Shown: positions 24,501-34,082, numbered from the stretch's first letter. The stretch is 64,000 nucleotides of DNA from Armigeres subalbatus (GCF_024139115.2 NC_085140.1:314343259-314407258), one strand, 5' to 3'. The notes: a model not told the origin generated them from the sequence alone. Program-made: numbers and translations.

Positions 24501-25405
24501 ACAGAGCAGGTGGAGGAGTGAAAATAAAAAAGGAGCATTTGAATGGTTTAGTGACGAGAAGGAGAAACATGGTCAACATCATAAATCATTCCAATTTACC
24601 GGACTGGACGCGGAGCAGGGTTTGAATTTGACGAATCATATGTGAAAGAGATAGACAAGGTTTGTCGTTTAGTCGCTTATTCTGCTTTTTTTGTTTATGT
24701 TGTATAGAGTACCCTGTATGTGAACTTAAATTTTAGGGCAAACCGTAACGAAGACGAAAATTACTGCACATCTCATCAAAGAAACTTATCAAGAAAAATG
24801 ATTTTTTTTTATCGATAATTGAGGTATTCATAATCAATGGATAGATAATATTGGCTATAGATAAACTCTTGGGTATTAGTTAGTGGTTGCATTCTTACGG
24901 AGAAAGTTAATTGACACATTTCTTGTAGAAGGTAATGGAATTTTTCTCTTTAAATTATGTTTCTGAATACATAATTCAGATGCAAATTATGAATAATGTC
25001 AACACATCAACATATAGGAACATTATCTTTGCTGTAAATCTTCAAAGTGGTGGAAAAGTGCAATGAAGAATAGCATTGAATCACTTGGCATCGTCCGGAA
25101 ATTAATTTGCTGAAAATATGAAGAAAGACACGCACTGAAAATGTTGTGCGGTTTGCGAAACCGTAGTGCACGCTCAAAAAAAAATATATCTAAAATACCT
25201 ATATCTATTTCAAACGGCTTCCTTACAAACCAATTTCTTCCTCATTACTTACAATTTTTGTAACAATCGATAACAAGGGTCGCATTATTATTTACGGATG
25301 TATGTTTATCGTACATACAATCCGCGAGGAACATATTACTATAGACTTACGTGTAACCCTAGTAGCACACGGTGTCTTTATGGCGAAATATTATTTTTCA
25401 AAAAT
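21600..25405. other. Spacer of about 3.8 kb without recognised gene
   Basis: Unique, mostly AT-rich DNA. At 22005-22100 there are two small hairpins (AGCACCT/AGGTGCT, and AACAGTTTCT/AGAAACTGTT) inside a minus-strand open frame (21981-22277, 98 codons, ending FEPEFDSFNN) of unknown nature. A more GC-balanced stretch at 22930-23450 and another at 23940-24640 have overlapping open frames on both strands, with no domain recognised. They could be exons or old repeats. Confidence 0.4.
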
Positions 25406-25468
25406 CAGTACCTGAAACACCAAATATAGTATATAGGTAATATACTATATTTGGTGTTTCACGTGCTG
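25406..25468. repeat. 28-bp inverted repeat (hairpin) at the 5' edge of the Penelope element
   Basis: Arms 25406-25433 and 25441-25468 pair over 28 bases with two mismatches. The inner 21 bases, including CACCAAATATAGTATA, pair perfectly around a 7-base loop TAGGTAA. The right arm ends where the Penelope open frame begins. Confidence 0.85.
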
Positions 25469-25469
25469 A

Positions 25470-26741
25470 GACACGTGCATCCCCCGAGATCTGGTTCCCG
25501 AAATAATCATTCAAAGATGGCACGATATCAAAGACAAGACAAACATAAACCTCGATCTGTTTTTAGAGATAGTGAACTTCTGTCTTGGGTGTAATTACTT
25601 TTCATATAAGGGGAAGTATTACAAACAGATTTTTGACACTGCAATGGGCAGTCCTCTCTCCCCCGCGATTGCAGATCTAGTGATGGTTGCACTTTTGGAC
25701 AATGTAGTTAGCAAAGTTGATTTTCCCATACTAGTGTTGAAGAAGTACGTTGATGATTTAATCCTTGCGTTACCGCCCGACAAAGTGGTAGAAGTCTTGG
25801 AAATTTTCAACAGTAACATACAGTTTACGTATGAAATGGAGCAGAATGGAAAAATACCTTTTCTGGATATGGTACTTGTACGACGAACGGACCAAACAAT
25901 ACGAACGGAATGGTACAGCAAACCTATGGCCTCGGGTCGTCTATTAGATTTCTGGTCAGGCCACCCTTTGCACTTGAAGATTAATACTGTTGTGAATTTC
26001 ATACAGCGCGTTCGAGTTTTCTCCACAAATAACTCTGAGGAATCAATCAACAAAATCATCGATGAAAATCTAAGGATTAACCACTATCCATCATCACTTC
26101 GTCATCGTCTGATTCACAGGTACGGTAATCGAAAAACAAACATCAGCATAGAGAATGTAATTTCACCCAGCTACAAACCGATGCTATATGTGGAAGGGCT
26201 CACACAACGTTTGAGGAAATCCCTCGGTGATGCTTTACCCAATGTCGTACTTGCTCCACGATACGGAAACACCACCAAAAAGATCTTCTCAAACTTGAAA
26301 GACACCATTCCTCCTGATATGCGAAGCAATGTTATCTATCGCATACCATGCAATGACTGCGGAGCAAGCTATGTCGGGTTGACAACAACCTTACTGAAGC
26401 AAAGGCTGAACAACCATCGTTCAACAATAAATCAACTTGATAAACTCCGCAACCATGATTCATCGACGACGTACGAGCTCGAAAGATTGAAGGAGAAGAC
26501 GGCCCTTTTGAAGCACAGCATAGAAGAAGATCACCATTTCGACCTGGAAAAAACAACAATTTTAGATCATCACAGAAGGCAATCTGCCTTACCCGTTCTG
26601 GAAGTTTGTAGCATTATTAACACTCCGAATACAGTGAATAAGAGATCTGATGTTGACAATCTCAGTTCTATGTATGTAGGCATATTACACACTCTTAAAA
26701 ACAAAAATCAAAACCCGACAAACACACATGTTAACCAATAA
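25470..26741 (+). CDS. 5'-truncated Penelope-like element protein (RT + GIY-YIG endonuclease)
   Basis: The open frame runs 25470-26741 without a proper start codon; an in-frame TGA at 25467 marks the truncation. Reverse transcriptase core motifs are visible: TAMGSPLSPAIADLVM (about 25638-25685) and the catalytic YVDD (25746-25757), then the PFLDM and thumb regions. The C-terminal part holds a GIY-YIG-type endonuclease: VIYRIPCNDCGASYVGLT (about 26331-26385) followed by the conserved Arg in LKQRLNNHRS. The RT plus C-terminal GIY-YIG order is diagnostic of Penelope-like retroelements, which prime reverse transcription at nicked chromosomal DNA. The N-terminal RT fingers are missing, so this copy cannot be active by itself, but about 420 codons remain free of stops and frameshifts, suggesting a fairly recent insertion. 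Confidence 0.93.
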   Translation, partial: DTCIPRDLVPEIIIQRWHDIKDKTNINLDLFLEIVNFCLGCNYFSYKGKYYKQIFDTAMGSPLSPAIADLVMVALLDNVVSKVDFPILVLKKYVDDLILALPPDKVVEVLEIFNSNIQFTYEMEQNGKIPFLDMVLVRRTDQTIRTEWYSKPMASGRLLDFWSGHPLHLKINTVVNFIQRVRVFSTNNSEESINKIIDENLRINHYPSSLRHRLIHRYGNRKTNISIENVISPSYKPMLYVEGLTQRLRKSLGDALPNVVLAPRYGNTTKKIFSNLKDTIPPDMRSNVIYRIPCNDCGASYVGLTTTLLKQRLNNHRSTINQLDKLRNHDSSTTYELERLKEKTALLKHSIEEDHHFDLEKTTILDHHRRQSALPVLEVCSIINTPNTVNKRSDVDNLSSMYVGILHTLKNKNQNPTNTHVNQ

Positions 26742-27221
26742 CCATAGAACCAATAATCAACACACATATAAACAAATAGCCATAAAAAAAGCAACCATTG
26801 TACCTACAACGATCCACACCTCATCCACAATATTTCCACCACAGCTAGTGATACAAACTGACCGTTGACCGAAAAGTGAGAGATAATAACCGAGTTCAGA
26901 TAATAGCCTTGATTAATGTTTTATGTTCAGAAGTAATCCTATTTGATACTTGCTTAATATGAACTGCTTATTGAAATTAGTTTATACTTTTGTAGGAGTT
27001 TGCACCAACTTTTTCAGAAGTTTAGACGGATTATGTTCATACAGAGCTTTCCAAACGATAACAGCTATACTTTTCTGTAAGACTATACTTAAGGATTTGT
27101 ATGTTAAATTTATTATGTCTCGTTTTTTGTAGAAATCCCTGAAGAAGATGTAATATAACATCGAAACGTCGGTAAATAGATAACAAGTAGTTGTTTAACT
27201 GCATAGAGACTGCGAAGCCAA
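26742..27221 (+). mobile_element. 3' untranslated part of the Penelope-like element
   Basis: AT-rich DNA without a gene follows the stop at 26739-26741. Near its end lies a hammerhead-like motif, then TAAATAGATAACAAGTAGTTG and GAGACTGCGAAGCC before an A11 run (27222-27232). I place the element end at about 27221. Confidence 0.65.
27139..27170 (+). ncRNA. Hammerhead-ribozyme-like motif of the Penelope-like element
   Basis: CTGAAGA (27139-27145) is followed by a five-base-pair stem GATGT/ACATC (27047 offset omitted: stem strands at 27147-27151 and 27158-27162) and then GAAA (27163-27166) and CGTC. This is the order of the hammerhead core CTGATGA - stem II - GAAA. Penelope-like elements are known to carry hammerhead motifs in their terminal repeats. 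Here the first box is CTGAAGA instead of CTGATGA, so self-cleavage may be weak or lost. Confidence 0.5.
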
Positions 27222-27394
27222 AAAAAAAAATCCCTATGATTCAGTAACTCAGTCGATAGCTACTCCGTGATAGGTAATAGAGTATATTTGGAAACACGCA
27301 CCACGCGAAAGTAAATTATCTCCTCTTTTATATCGTGGGTAAACTAAAATGTTCTATCGGGGGATCTAGAATAATTTATATTTTTTTCACTATC

Positions 27395-28085
27395 TGCCTT
27401 TCTCGTACACTACGTACGAGTAAAGGCCATATATTCGCTCAAAAAACAAAACAATGTTATTTGATTCAGCTCATTCAGCTCGACAAATTGAGGTGATATC
27501 TGTGTGTATGTGTGTGTATGTGCGCAAAAAATCCCGCCATTTTTTGGTTACTAACCGTTAATCGATTTGCTCGCAACATTCGTTGCATTCGACGGGGAAT
27601 CTTGTCCCATTGTTTCCTATTGAAAATCAGGCTGATCGGACCATGAGATCAGAAGTTATGGCCAAAATATATTTCTTTTTCGCCAAAAATTGTTAAAAAT
27701 TCTCGCCAAATTTTGAGTCACTTACACTAAACCGATTCGCTCACCAAAAGTTGCATACGACGGAGAATACTGTTTCATTGTTTCCTATTGGGCTGATCGG
27801 ATAAGAGGTTATGGCCAAAATACATTTTTTTACGCAAAAAGGTGAAAAAAGTCTCGCCAATTTTCAAATAATTTACCCCAAACTCGCCCGAAGTTGCAGA
27901 CGACAGGAAATCTTGTCCTATTATTTGCTTTTAAAAATCGGACAATGGGATCAGAAGTTATAGCCAAAACACTATTTTTTTATGCGCAAAACACGCTTAA
28001 AACACTTATTCATATTTTTTGTATTTTTTGCCCGAGAAAGGCACCAAAGCCGCTAGGTGGAATAATCAGGGTTTTTGATACAAAC
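27395..28085 (+). repeat. Dispersed composite repeat with about 140-170-bp internal units
   Basis: The block starts with a hairpin, GCCTTTCTCGTAC / GTACGAGTAAAGGC (27397-27430). Three diverged tandem units follow, marked by TTGCATTCGACGGGG, CCATTGTTTCCTATTG and AGAAGTTATGGCCAAAA at about 27583, 27751 and 27894. It ends with CCCGAGAAAGGCACC (28031-28045), which echoes the opening hairpin. It has no coding potential. A related fragment is at 13283-13480. Confidence 0.7.
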
Positions 28086-28413
28086 TCCATAGAAATCTCA
28101 AATGATAGCCGATTAACCCCCCCCCTAAAATGTATGGAAAAATGACACCCGAAAGAAAATATTAAAAATACACCTACGTAAAAGAGGAAAGTCTATACTT
28201 TCGTGTAGTGGGTGTTTTAGAGAAACTGATTTTTTTTAAATAAGCTATTTCGAACAAAGATAACTGATGATCGTACACTGCGGAGCACAGCCGAGTGTAA
28301 TGTCTTGTTCCAGGTCGCTCGTGCTTGAGCCGCAAGTCGCCAGTCTCCCTGCACGCTGGCCGTACGCGTATCTTTCTCGATTGCACACAGCTAGCGAGTG
28401 CGGGGTCTACCGC

Positions 28414-28800
28414 ACTCAACTTGCCGATGTCTGCATTTTTGTACACTTGGTACAATTCGTGATTCATGCGAGTATTGTCGTAGTATATTCCGCTCAAACA
28501 CTCCGAAAATTCTATAGTCAGCATCGGCGACTGGACGAATCAACGATGTGGCGCTGGCTACGCAAACCGTAGAAAGTCATACTTGCAGCCGCAACACGTC
28601 TTTTCAAGTACATAACTTTGACAGAGTTTATGATCAGTACCATTCTTTCAGTATCCCGTTAAAAAGGCACGAAATCCTCTTTCACTGCTTTGCGATCTAC
28701 ACCAATGATGTCGATGTCATCCGTAAAACCAAGGAGACTTGTTGATGGTTCCGTTTCTTTGCAAACCAGATCTTCGAATTGCACCTTCCAGAGCTATGTT
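28414..28800 (-). pseudogene. LINE fragment with RT active-site box, minus strand
   Basis: Reading the minus strand from 28800 down gives NIALEGAIRRSGLQRNGTI, then in another frame LLGFTDDIDIIGVDRKAV, which is RT motif C with the catalytic Asp-Asp (FTDD in place of FADD). A stop and frameshift lead to KRDTERMVLIINSVK, then YLKRRVAAASMTFYGLRSQ. MNHELYQVYKNADIGK appears at about 28414-28470. The order is that of an RTE-like ORF2 from motif C to the C-terminal region, with internal deletions. It lies just downstream (minus strand) of another LINE fragment that ends at 28812. Confidence 0.8.
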
Positions 28801-28811
28801 TCATTCATTTA

Positions 28812-29785
28812 TTTAGTCTACATCTAAACAGATAATACTGAATCAACAATTTGACGCCACAATACACGGTTCGAGGCCGCATCTCTCCATCCTCGAAAAC
28901 GCCTCACGCTCGCCAAGTCGTTCTGCACCTGGTCTGCCCATCTCGCTCGCTGCGCTCCACGTCGTCTCGTACCAGCCGGATCGGAAGCGAACACCATCTT
29001 TGCAGGGTTGCTGTCCGGCATTCTTGCAACATGTCCTGGCCATCGTACCCTTCCGGCTTTAGCTACCTTCTGGATACTGGGTTCGCCGTAGAGCTGGGCA
29101 GGCTTGACAAAACTCCTCACCCTCGCTAGAGTCAAATAAAATCATCATCAGCAAAATGCTGCTTTCGCATCCTCACAATTGAGTGGAAGCGTAAAAAAGC
29201 AGAGGTACAAAAACGCAGAGTGAGGAAAAGCAAAATAAAAACACATGTGAGTGAGGCGTCGGGCGAAAGAGCATTCATTGAGCCTCCGGAGCGACGCTTT
29301 GTATGTGGAAAAATCTTGGAGGCTGTTTTGAGTGTGAGTGTAAGTGAGTGACGCACCACAAGAAAAAGATGAATGATAGACTCGCTCTTGTTTTGCGACG
29401 CACAAGCTCGGGTTTAATGATGCACAATGTTGTGAGTTTTGATGCTTATTTCTGCTCCTCAAAAAACTCTTGCTCTTGCTCATTTTCTACTCGGCGAGGA
29501 GTTTTTGGCAAGCCTGGAGCTGGGCGAGCTCATGGTTCATTCTTCACCGCCACACACCGTCTTCTTGCACACCGCCAAAGATGGTCCTAAGCACCCGTCT
29601 CTCGAATACTCCGAGTGCTTGCAAGTCCTCCTCGAGCATTGTCCATGTTTCATGTCCGTAGAGGACAACCGGTCTTATTAGCGTCTTGTACATGACACAT
29701 TTGGTGCGGTGGCGAATCTTTTTTGGCCGCTTTTTCTTCTGGAGCCCGTAGTAGGCCCGTAGTAGGCCCGTAGTCGTTGCATTGG
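28812..29785 (-). pseudogene. 3' part of an RTE-like LINE, split by a hAT-type MITE
   Basis: On the minus strand the upstream part (29785-29517) encodes KTLIRPVVLYGHETWTML ... FGGVQEDGVWR, then a TGA in place of an expected codon, then RMNHELAQ. The downstream part (29098-28824) encodes LYGEPSIQKVAKAGRVRW, GHVARMPDSNPAKMVF and a QIVDSVLSV C-terminus. The 418-bp MITE sits exactly between. Without the MITE and one copy of its target duplication the frame runs through the junction. The 3' tail after the stop reads ACTAAATAAATGAATG. The 5' end is truncated near 29785, beside a short triplication of GTAGGCCC. Confidence 0.9.
29099..29516. mobile_element. hAT-type MITE, 418 bp, inside a LINE
   Basis: The termini are CAGGCTTGACAAAACTCCTC (left) and, inverted, CAGGCTTGCCAAAAACTCCT (right). 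Both flanks carry the 8-bp duplication GAGCTGGG (29091-29098 and 29517-29524). An 8-bp target duplication and CAG-starting TIRs are hallmarks of hAT transposons. The interior has no transposase. It contains GAGTGAG motifs and is rich in short purine runs. Confidence 0.9.
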
Positions 29786-30189
29786 AGGTCAATAATCTCC
29801 ATTCGAAACATTACAGGTACATGTTTCATATCAGTAAACGATGTTGAGAAAATGGAAATTTCGTTGCTGTACTCGAAAACCAGCGAATAGGTTCGAAAAT
29901 TCACGTTGACAGATTTATCAAGTATTTATACAAGTATCAGTTTCCGGCAATCAACTGTGCCACATTGTTGATTTTATTTTAAAAGCTTCAATGTTGGATA
30001 GCAAAAGTTCAACGTATTTTCATTGGCATGTAGCTTAATCATAGATATATTTATCTGTGTTGGCTTTATGATCAAGTCATTGAGATGTTTGATGATATCA
30101 TTTTGGAAGACCATGTCACTCACCCATTCAGGATCAGGATTTTCCTTTATCTTGTAAAAGTAAAGCGATTTTTTTCCGAAAAGTATATA
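29786..30189. other. Spacer without recognised gene
   Basis: AT-rich DNA. A minus-strand open frame (29974-30276) has no recognisable domain. Confidence 0.4.
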
Positions 30190-30344
30190 ATCTACTAGCT
30201 TTATGTACCCGGCCTTGCTCGGAATTGCCAGTTTGGTTTGCAGTTTTCTTTTACAATAGGAAAATGATAAAACCAATTGGTCAACAGGGTAATTGTCTTT
30301 ACTTATTCATACTTTATCATTTGATTAAAAGAAGGATTTTGGAA

Positions 30345-30640
30345 ACATTGACTGATTTTAAAGAAGGGATCGTGGGTTTGAAAAGCCTTATTCCGGGCAA
30401 ACGTCTTTTTTTAAGAAGGAAGAACATCCATTGATGCCATATTTCGGGCAAACGTATATTTTTAAAGAAGGGATCACACCCACCATTGCCTTATTCCGGG
30501 CAAATGCCTACTTTAAAAGAAGCAATCACATCCACCATTCAGAAGGAAACACATTAATCATTGCTTTTCACTGGGCATACCATTATTCCGATGAAGGGTA
30601 ACAATTATTATTGTTTTATACCCAGCAAATGCTTGCTTTC
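30345..30640 (+). repeat. Tandem repeat of about 51 bp
   Basis: CCGGGCAAACGT and its variants recur at about 30393, 30444 and 30495, each followed by TTTAAAGAAG and GGATCACA-like blocks. Two weaker units follow (CTGGGCATACC near 30575, CCCAGCAAATGC near 30622). Confidence 0.75.
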
Positions 30641-30944
30641 TATGCAAGATTTTTCTGATGCTGTTCTTAATTATCACAAATGTCCTTCATTTCGAATGAC
30701 CTTAGGCCAAATAGTATTATGTTAATGGCCTGCTTCAGGGATATGACATTTTCGGAAGTATCATTTTTGGGGAAATGTTATTGTGAAGGATTTGCTATTT
30801 TTAAGGAATTCGGGCAATTTGTTTTCGGAACATTGTGCAATGTCAAAGACTCGGATGTACTAAATAAGAGGGATTTTAAATTAACAATAACAAACCCAAA
30901 TAACTATCGGTCATGAGGCTCAAGATTTACATTTACAGATCGAT

Positions 30945-31690
30945 TGCTAAACAATATCCCTCCCCTCATATCCTCCATCCTTTGTAAAGAGCATCCCTAA
31001 CCTCCTATCGTCGTCTCCTTATGATAACGAATTTGTGTTCCAAATTTGGTTGAAATCAGCCAAGGGGTGCAGAAGTTACACTGAGTTGATCAATAAGTAA
31101 GCAATACCCCTCCCTTCTCACCCTCCCCCTTTTCCAAAGAGCATGCTCAACCCCCCTATCGTCCCCTCTGTAAGATAAAGAATTTGCGTTCCGAATTTGG
31201 TTGGAATAGGCTAAGGGGTTCAGAATTTACACTGTGTTGATCGATAACTAAGCAATACCCCTCCTTCCACACCCTTCCCCTTTTCCAAAGAGCATGCTTA
31301 ACCCCCAAAGAGCATGCTTAACATCCCTTCTGTAAGATAAAAAATTTGTTTTCCAAATTTGGTTGAAATCGGCCAAGGGGTTCAGAATTTACAGTGAGTT
31401 GATCAATAACTAAGCAATACCCCTCCCTCACACCCTCCCTCTTTTCCAAAAAGCATCCCTAACCCCCTATCGTCATCTCCTTAAGATAAAGAATGTGTGT
31501 TCCAAATTTGGTTGAAATCGGCCAAGGGGTTCAAAAGGTACACTGAGTTGATCGATAACTAAGCAATCCCCCTCCCTCTCAACCCTCCCCCTTTACCAAA
31601 GAGCATGCTTAACCCCCCTATCGTCGTCTCCTTAAGAGCAAGAATTTGTGTTTCAAATTTGGTTGAAATCGGTCAATGGGTTCAGAAGTT
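30945..31690 (+). repeat. Five tandem units of about 150 bp
   Basis: Landmarks AAGCAATACCCCTCC, AAAGAGCATGCTTAACC, CCTATCGTCGTCTCCTTA and CCAAATTTGGTTGAAATCGG recur with starts at about 30951, 31101, 31252, 31414 and 31563. The third unit has an extra internal duplication of AAAGAGCATGCTTAAC, which explains its 162-bp length. Confidence 0.9.
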
Positions 31691-31736
31691 ATGCTGGAAC
31701 ATACATACAAACATACATACAAACATACAAACATTG

Positions 31737-31740
<4 letters not shown>

Positions 31741-31795
<55 letters not shown>

Positions 31796-31885
31796 AGATA
31801 TAGATATAGATATAGATATAGATATAGATAGATATAGATATAGATAGATAGATAGATAGAAGATAGATAGATAGATAGATAACCT
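31741..31885 (+). repeat. Compound microsatellite (TA)n-(GATATA)n-(GATA)n
   Basis: About 25 TA dinucleotides (31741-31790) are followed by ATAGAT hexamers (to about 31845) and GATA tetramers (to about 31880). The alternating Tyr-Ile and Asp-Ile open frames here are trivial. Confidence 0.95.
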
Positions 31886-32328
31886 CTGAAGTGTTACAAT
31901 ACATGTACTCTTCCGATAATTGCCGGTGCTTCATGAGTTTTAAGGTTTTTGAATGGCAAACTATTGCTACTGATAAAGGCATTTTGTTTAGGGCACACGA
32001 TGCAAACTAAAACCAATATGCATTCCTTAACTAGTTCTCCGTTCTGGAAAGATTTCATCCGTCGTTTTGTCAAAATCTCACTACCAAAAAAGTAACCCGT
32101 ATTGCGCTTTCCGACTTCATGATTTAATTGATTTAAATGAGCGCCTTACCTTTGAAAATCTTTCATATGATTGTTTTCTTCCGAATCCAGTGTGAATATC
32201 ATATTTTGTAGAATTCTTGGTATCCCAATTACGGTCAACGTTAAAAAAATTCTCTCATTTATCGCCACTGTTCCGCATCATCCTTTTGCTTCTTGAGGTC
32301 ACCCTATGCAGCCGTTTTAAATTATGTA
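31886..32328. other. Spacer without recognised gene
   Basis: Unique AT-rich DNA with no open frame or repeat worth naming. Confidence 0.4.
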
Positions 32329-33862
32329 GGGTATCTGTTCCCATATTAATAACAGCCCGTATATTAATCCCAACCGTCGATAAACCAAATAAAAAATCAA
32401 TTTAATTAAAATTTCTCGCATCGTATGTACACAATAATGGATGGAACACATTCTTGAATGTTTGGAATATTATTTAAGATTTGGTTTAAGTAATGTTTTG
32501 ATTCACAAGAATCAAATTATGAAAAGATAAAATTATAAAGCACTGATGGTTTGATGCACTGCTCGATTGCTACTAGCAGATTCATCTGTTTTCACGCCGT
32601 TGTTTTCCACTCAATATCAAGCTAAAACAATTCTATTTCTTTAAAATTCACTTCACAGCACATAAAGCACACCACTTTTTCACTTTGAATATAATTATAT
32701 TTAAAAAACCAACGCGATTTCCTATAGTTTGATATAGGTTTATTTCGAACAACGTGTAAATTATCCTTGCCCGTATTCCAAACTGTTTACATGGCTTGCC
32801 GACCTAGATTTTTATTTCAAAGCGCTTGAATGAACTTTCACTGTGAAATTCAACTCTTATGTTTGTAAAATAAATTATATCGAAAAGATAGATTATGACA
32901 AACACAAAATTGAACTGATAAGATGGAAAACTGCAACAAAAACAGCAATTTTGTAATTATATTTCAACTCAAATACAAAACATTGTAGAATTCGGCATCA
33001 CTGCAATCATATCGTTATGTATACATACAAGTAATAGTGTGCGTATTTTATGTTGGAAACAGTATTATTGATATAGGTACAGGCATAGGATTAACTGTTA
33101 TTGAATGTTAGGGGAAGAGGCCCCAAAACGCCCCCCCGATGCAAAACGCCTTTTGTGGTTTCCGTCATATTTACCGTCATTAAGATGGCCGTAACAAAAC
33201 TAGATCTAAAATTATGTAGGTTAGGCGAAAAAAGTTGCAAAATAGTGTATGGGAAGGTCGGAAAAACCGAAAATTTCCACATTTTAAAGAAACATCTAAC
33301 ATTTTGGCGAGGCAAAACGCCCTAGTGGCGCTAACCTACAATGTACTTGCGTCTCCACGCACTATCCATACCAGAATGCTGATTCGCCGACGCATGGTAC
33401 TTTGTTCCCTAGTAGTTGCCAGCTAAAAGGCGTTTTGCCTCATGAATTTTCCGGCAACAGAATATCACCACTTTTTTGAAATGTGAATAATATCAATATG
33501 ATTGAGATTTTTGACAATTTTTGAATGGCATCAACTAGCTATCTTGTTTAACTGTTGCATAATGTAAAAAATACCCATGAATAGCGTTACAAATGAGACA
33601 ATAAAGCAGTGTTTGCTTAGCTAGGGCATTTTGCCCCCCCCCCTTCCCCTATTGAAATTGGTGCATGGCGGTGATGATGTTTTTTAGCTAAATACTTCTA
33701 TAATGTGATGAAAATTTCATTTTTGAAGTTACCAAATTGTTTTCAATTAAAAATTACATGAGCCGAGCATAATTATTCTCATGTTTCTTGATTATTGGGC
33801 GAGAAATTAATACATTTCATATGCGCATTTCCTTATTGTTATTGATATAGGAACAGATACCC
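32329..33862. mobile_element. TA-target non-autonomous transposon, 1.53 kb, with a nested MITE
   Basis: The left end GGGTATCTGTTCCCATATTA and the inverted right end GGGTATCTGTTCCTATATCA match over about 29 bases with two differences, and both are flanked by TA (32327-32328 and 33863-33864). No transposase is encoded. A second element (33111-33649) sits inside. A partial copy of the right terminus (TATTGATATAGGTACAGG, about 33067) lies just left of that inner element. TA targets suggest the Tc1/mariner superfamily (inference). Confidence 0.8.
33111..33649. mobile_element. TA-target MITE, 539 bp, nested in a larger element
   Basis: Left GGGGAAGAGGCCCCAAAACG and inverted right GGGGAAGGGGGGGGGGCAAA are TIRs of about 25 bases (one side has an expanded C run), flanked by TA at 33109-33110 and 33650-33651. 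Inside, GAGGCAAAACGCC (33308) and GGCGTTTTGCCTC (33429) form a second perfect inverted pair, and GCAAAACGCC occurs three times. No coding capacity. Confidence 0.75.
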
Positions 33863-33897
33863 TAAAATATTTTTTTTCATTTTAATTTTTTTCAAAC

Positions 33898-34068
33898 CAG
33901 TGGTAATCTATGGTATTTAACAATAAATAGTAAAAAGGACTTTCTTGAGCTAGATGGAAACAAGCATGCGGGCCGGTTGTAAAGTATTTTTTTCTTACAT
34001 GCCGCGGGCCACAAAAAATAAAGCCGAGGGCCGCATCCGGCCCGCGGGCCGTACGTTGGGCAGCCCTG
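33898..34068. mobile_element. Short hAT-like fragment or MITE
   Basis: The right end, read on the minus strand, is CAGGGCTGCCCAACGTACGG CCCGCGGGCC, a terminus type widespread among hAT elements. The left end may be the CAG at 33898. The flanks TTCAAACC and TTCTAACT agree at only six of eight positions, so the left boundary is tentative. Confidence 0.5.
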
Positions 34069-34082
34069 TTCTAACTTCATTC

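Larger units (their letters stand above)
30190..31740 (+). repeat. Composite non-autonomous repeat carrying two amplified modules
   Basis: The block opens with TAGCTTTATGTACCCGGCCT TGCTCGG and closes with GGTTGAAATCGGTCAATGGG, AGAAGTTATGCTGGAACATA and CATACAAACATA repeats before the (TA) tract. Start and end landmarks of this type (a CCGGC..GCTCGG start, and a 'TTGAAATCGG ... TCAGAAGTTA ... ACATACATACAA' end) recur together in insect dispersed repeats, so I infer one element in which a 51-bp and a 150-bp module were tandemly amplified. Confidence 0.5.

Noticed and set aside
31605..31982. Tyr-Ile / Asp-Ile open frames
   Set aside because: Translations of the (TA)n and (GATA)n microsatellite.
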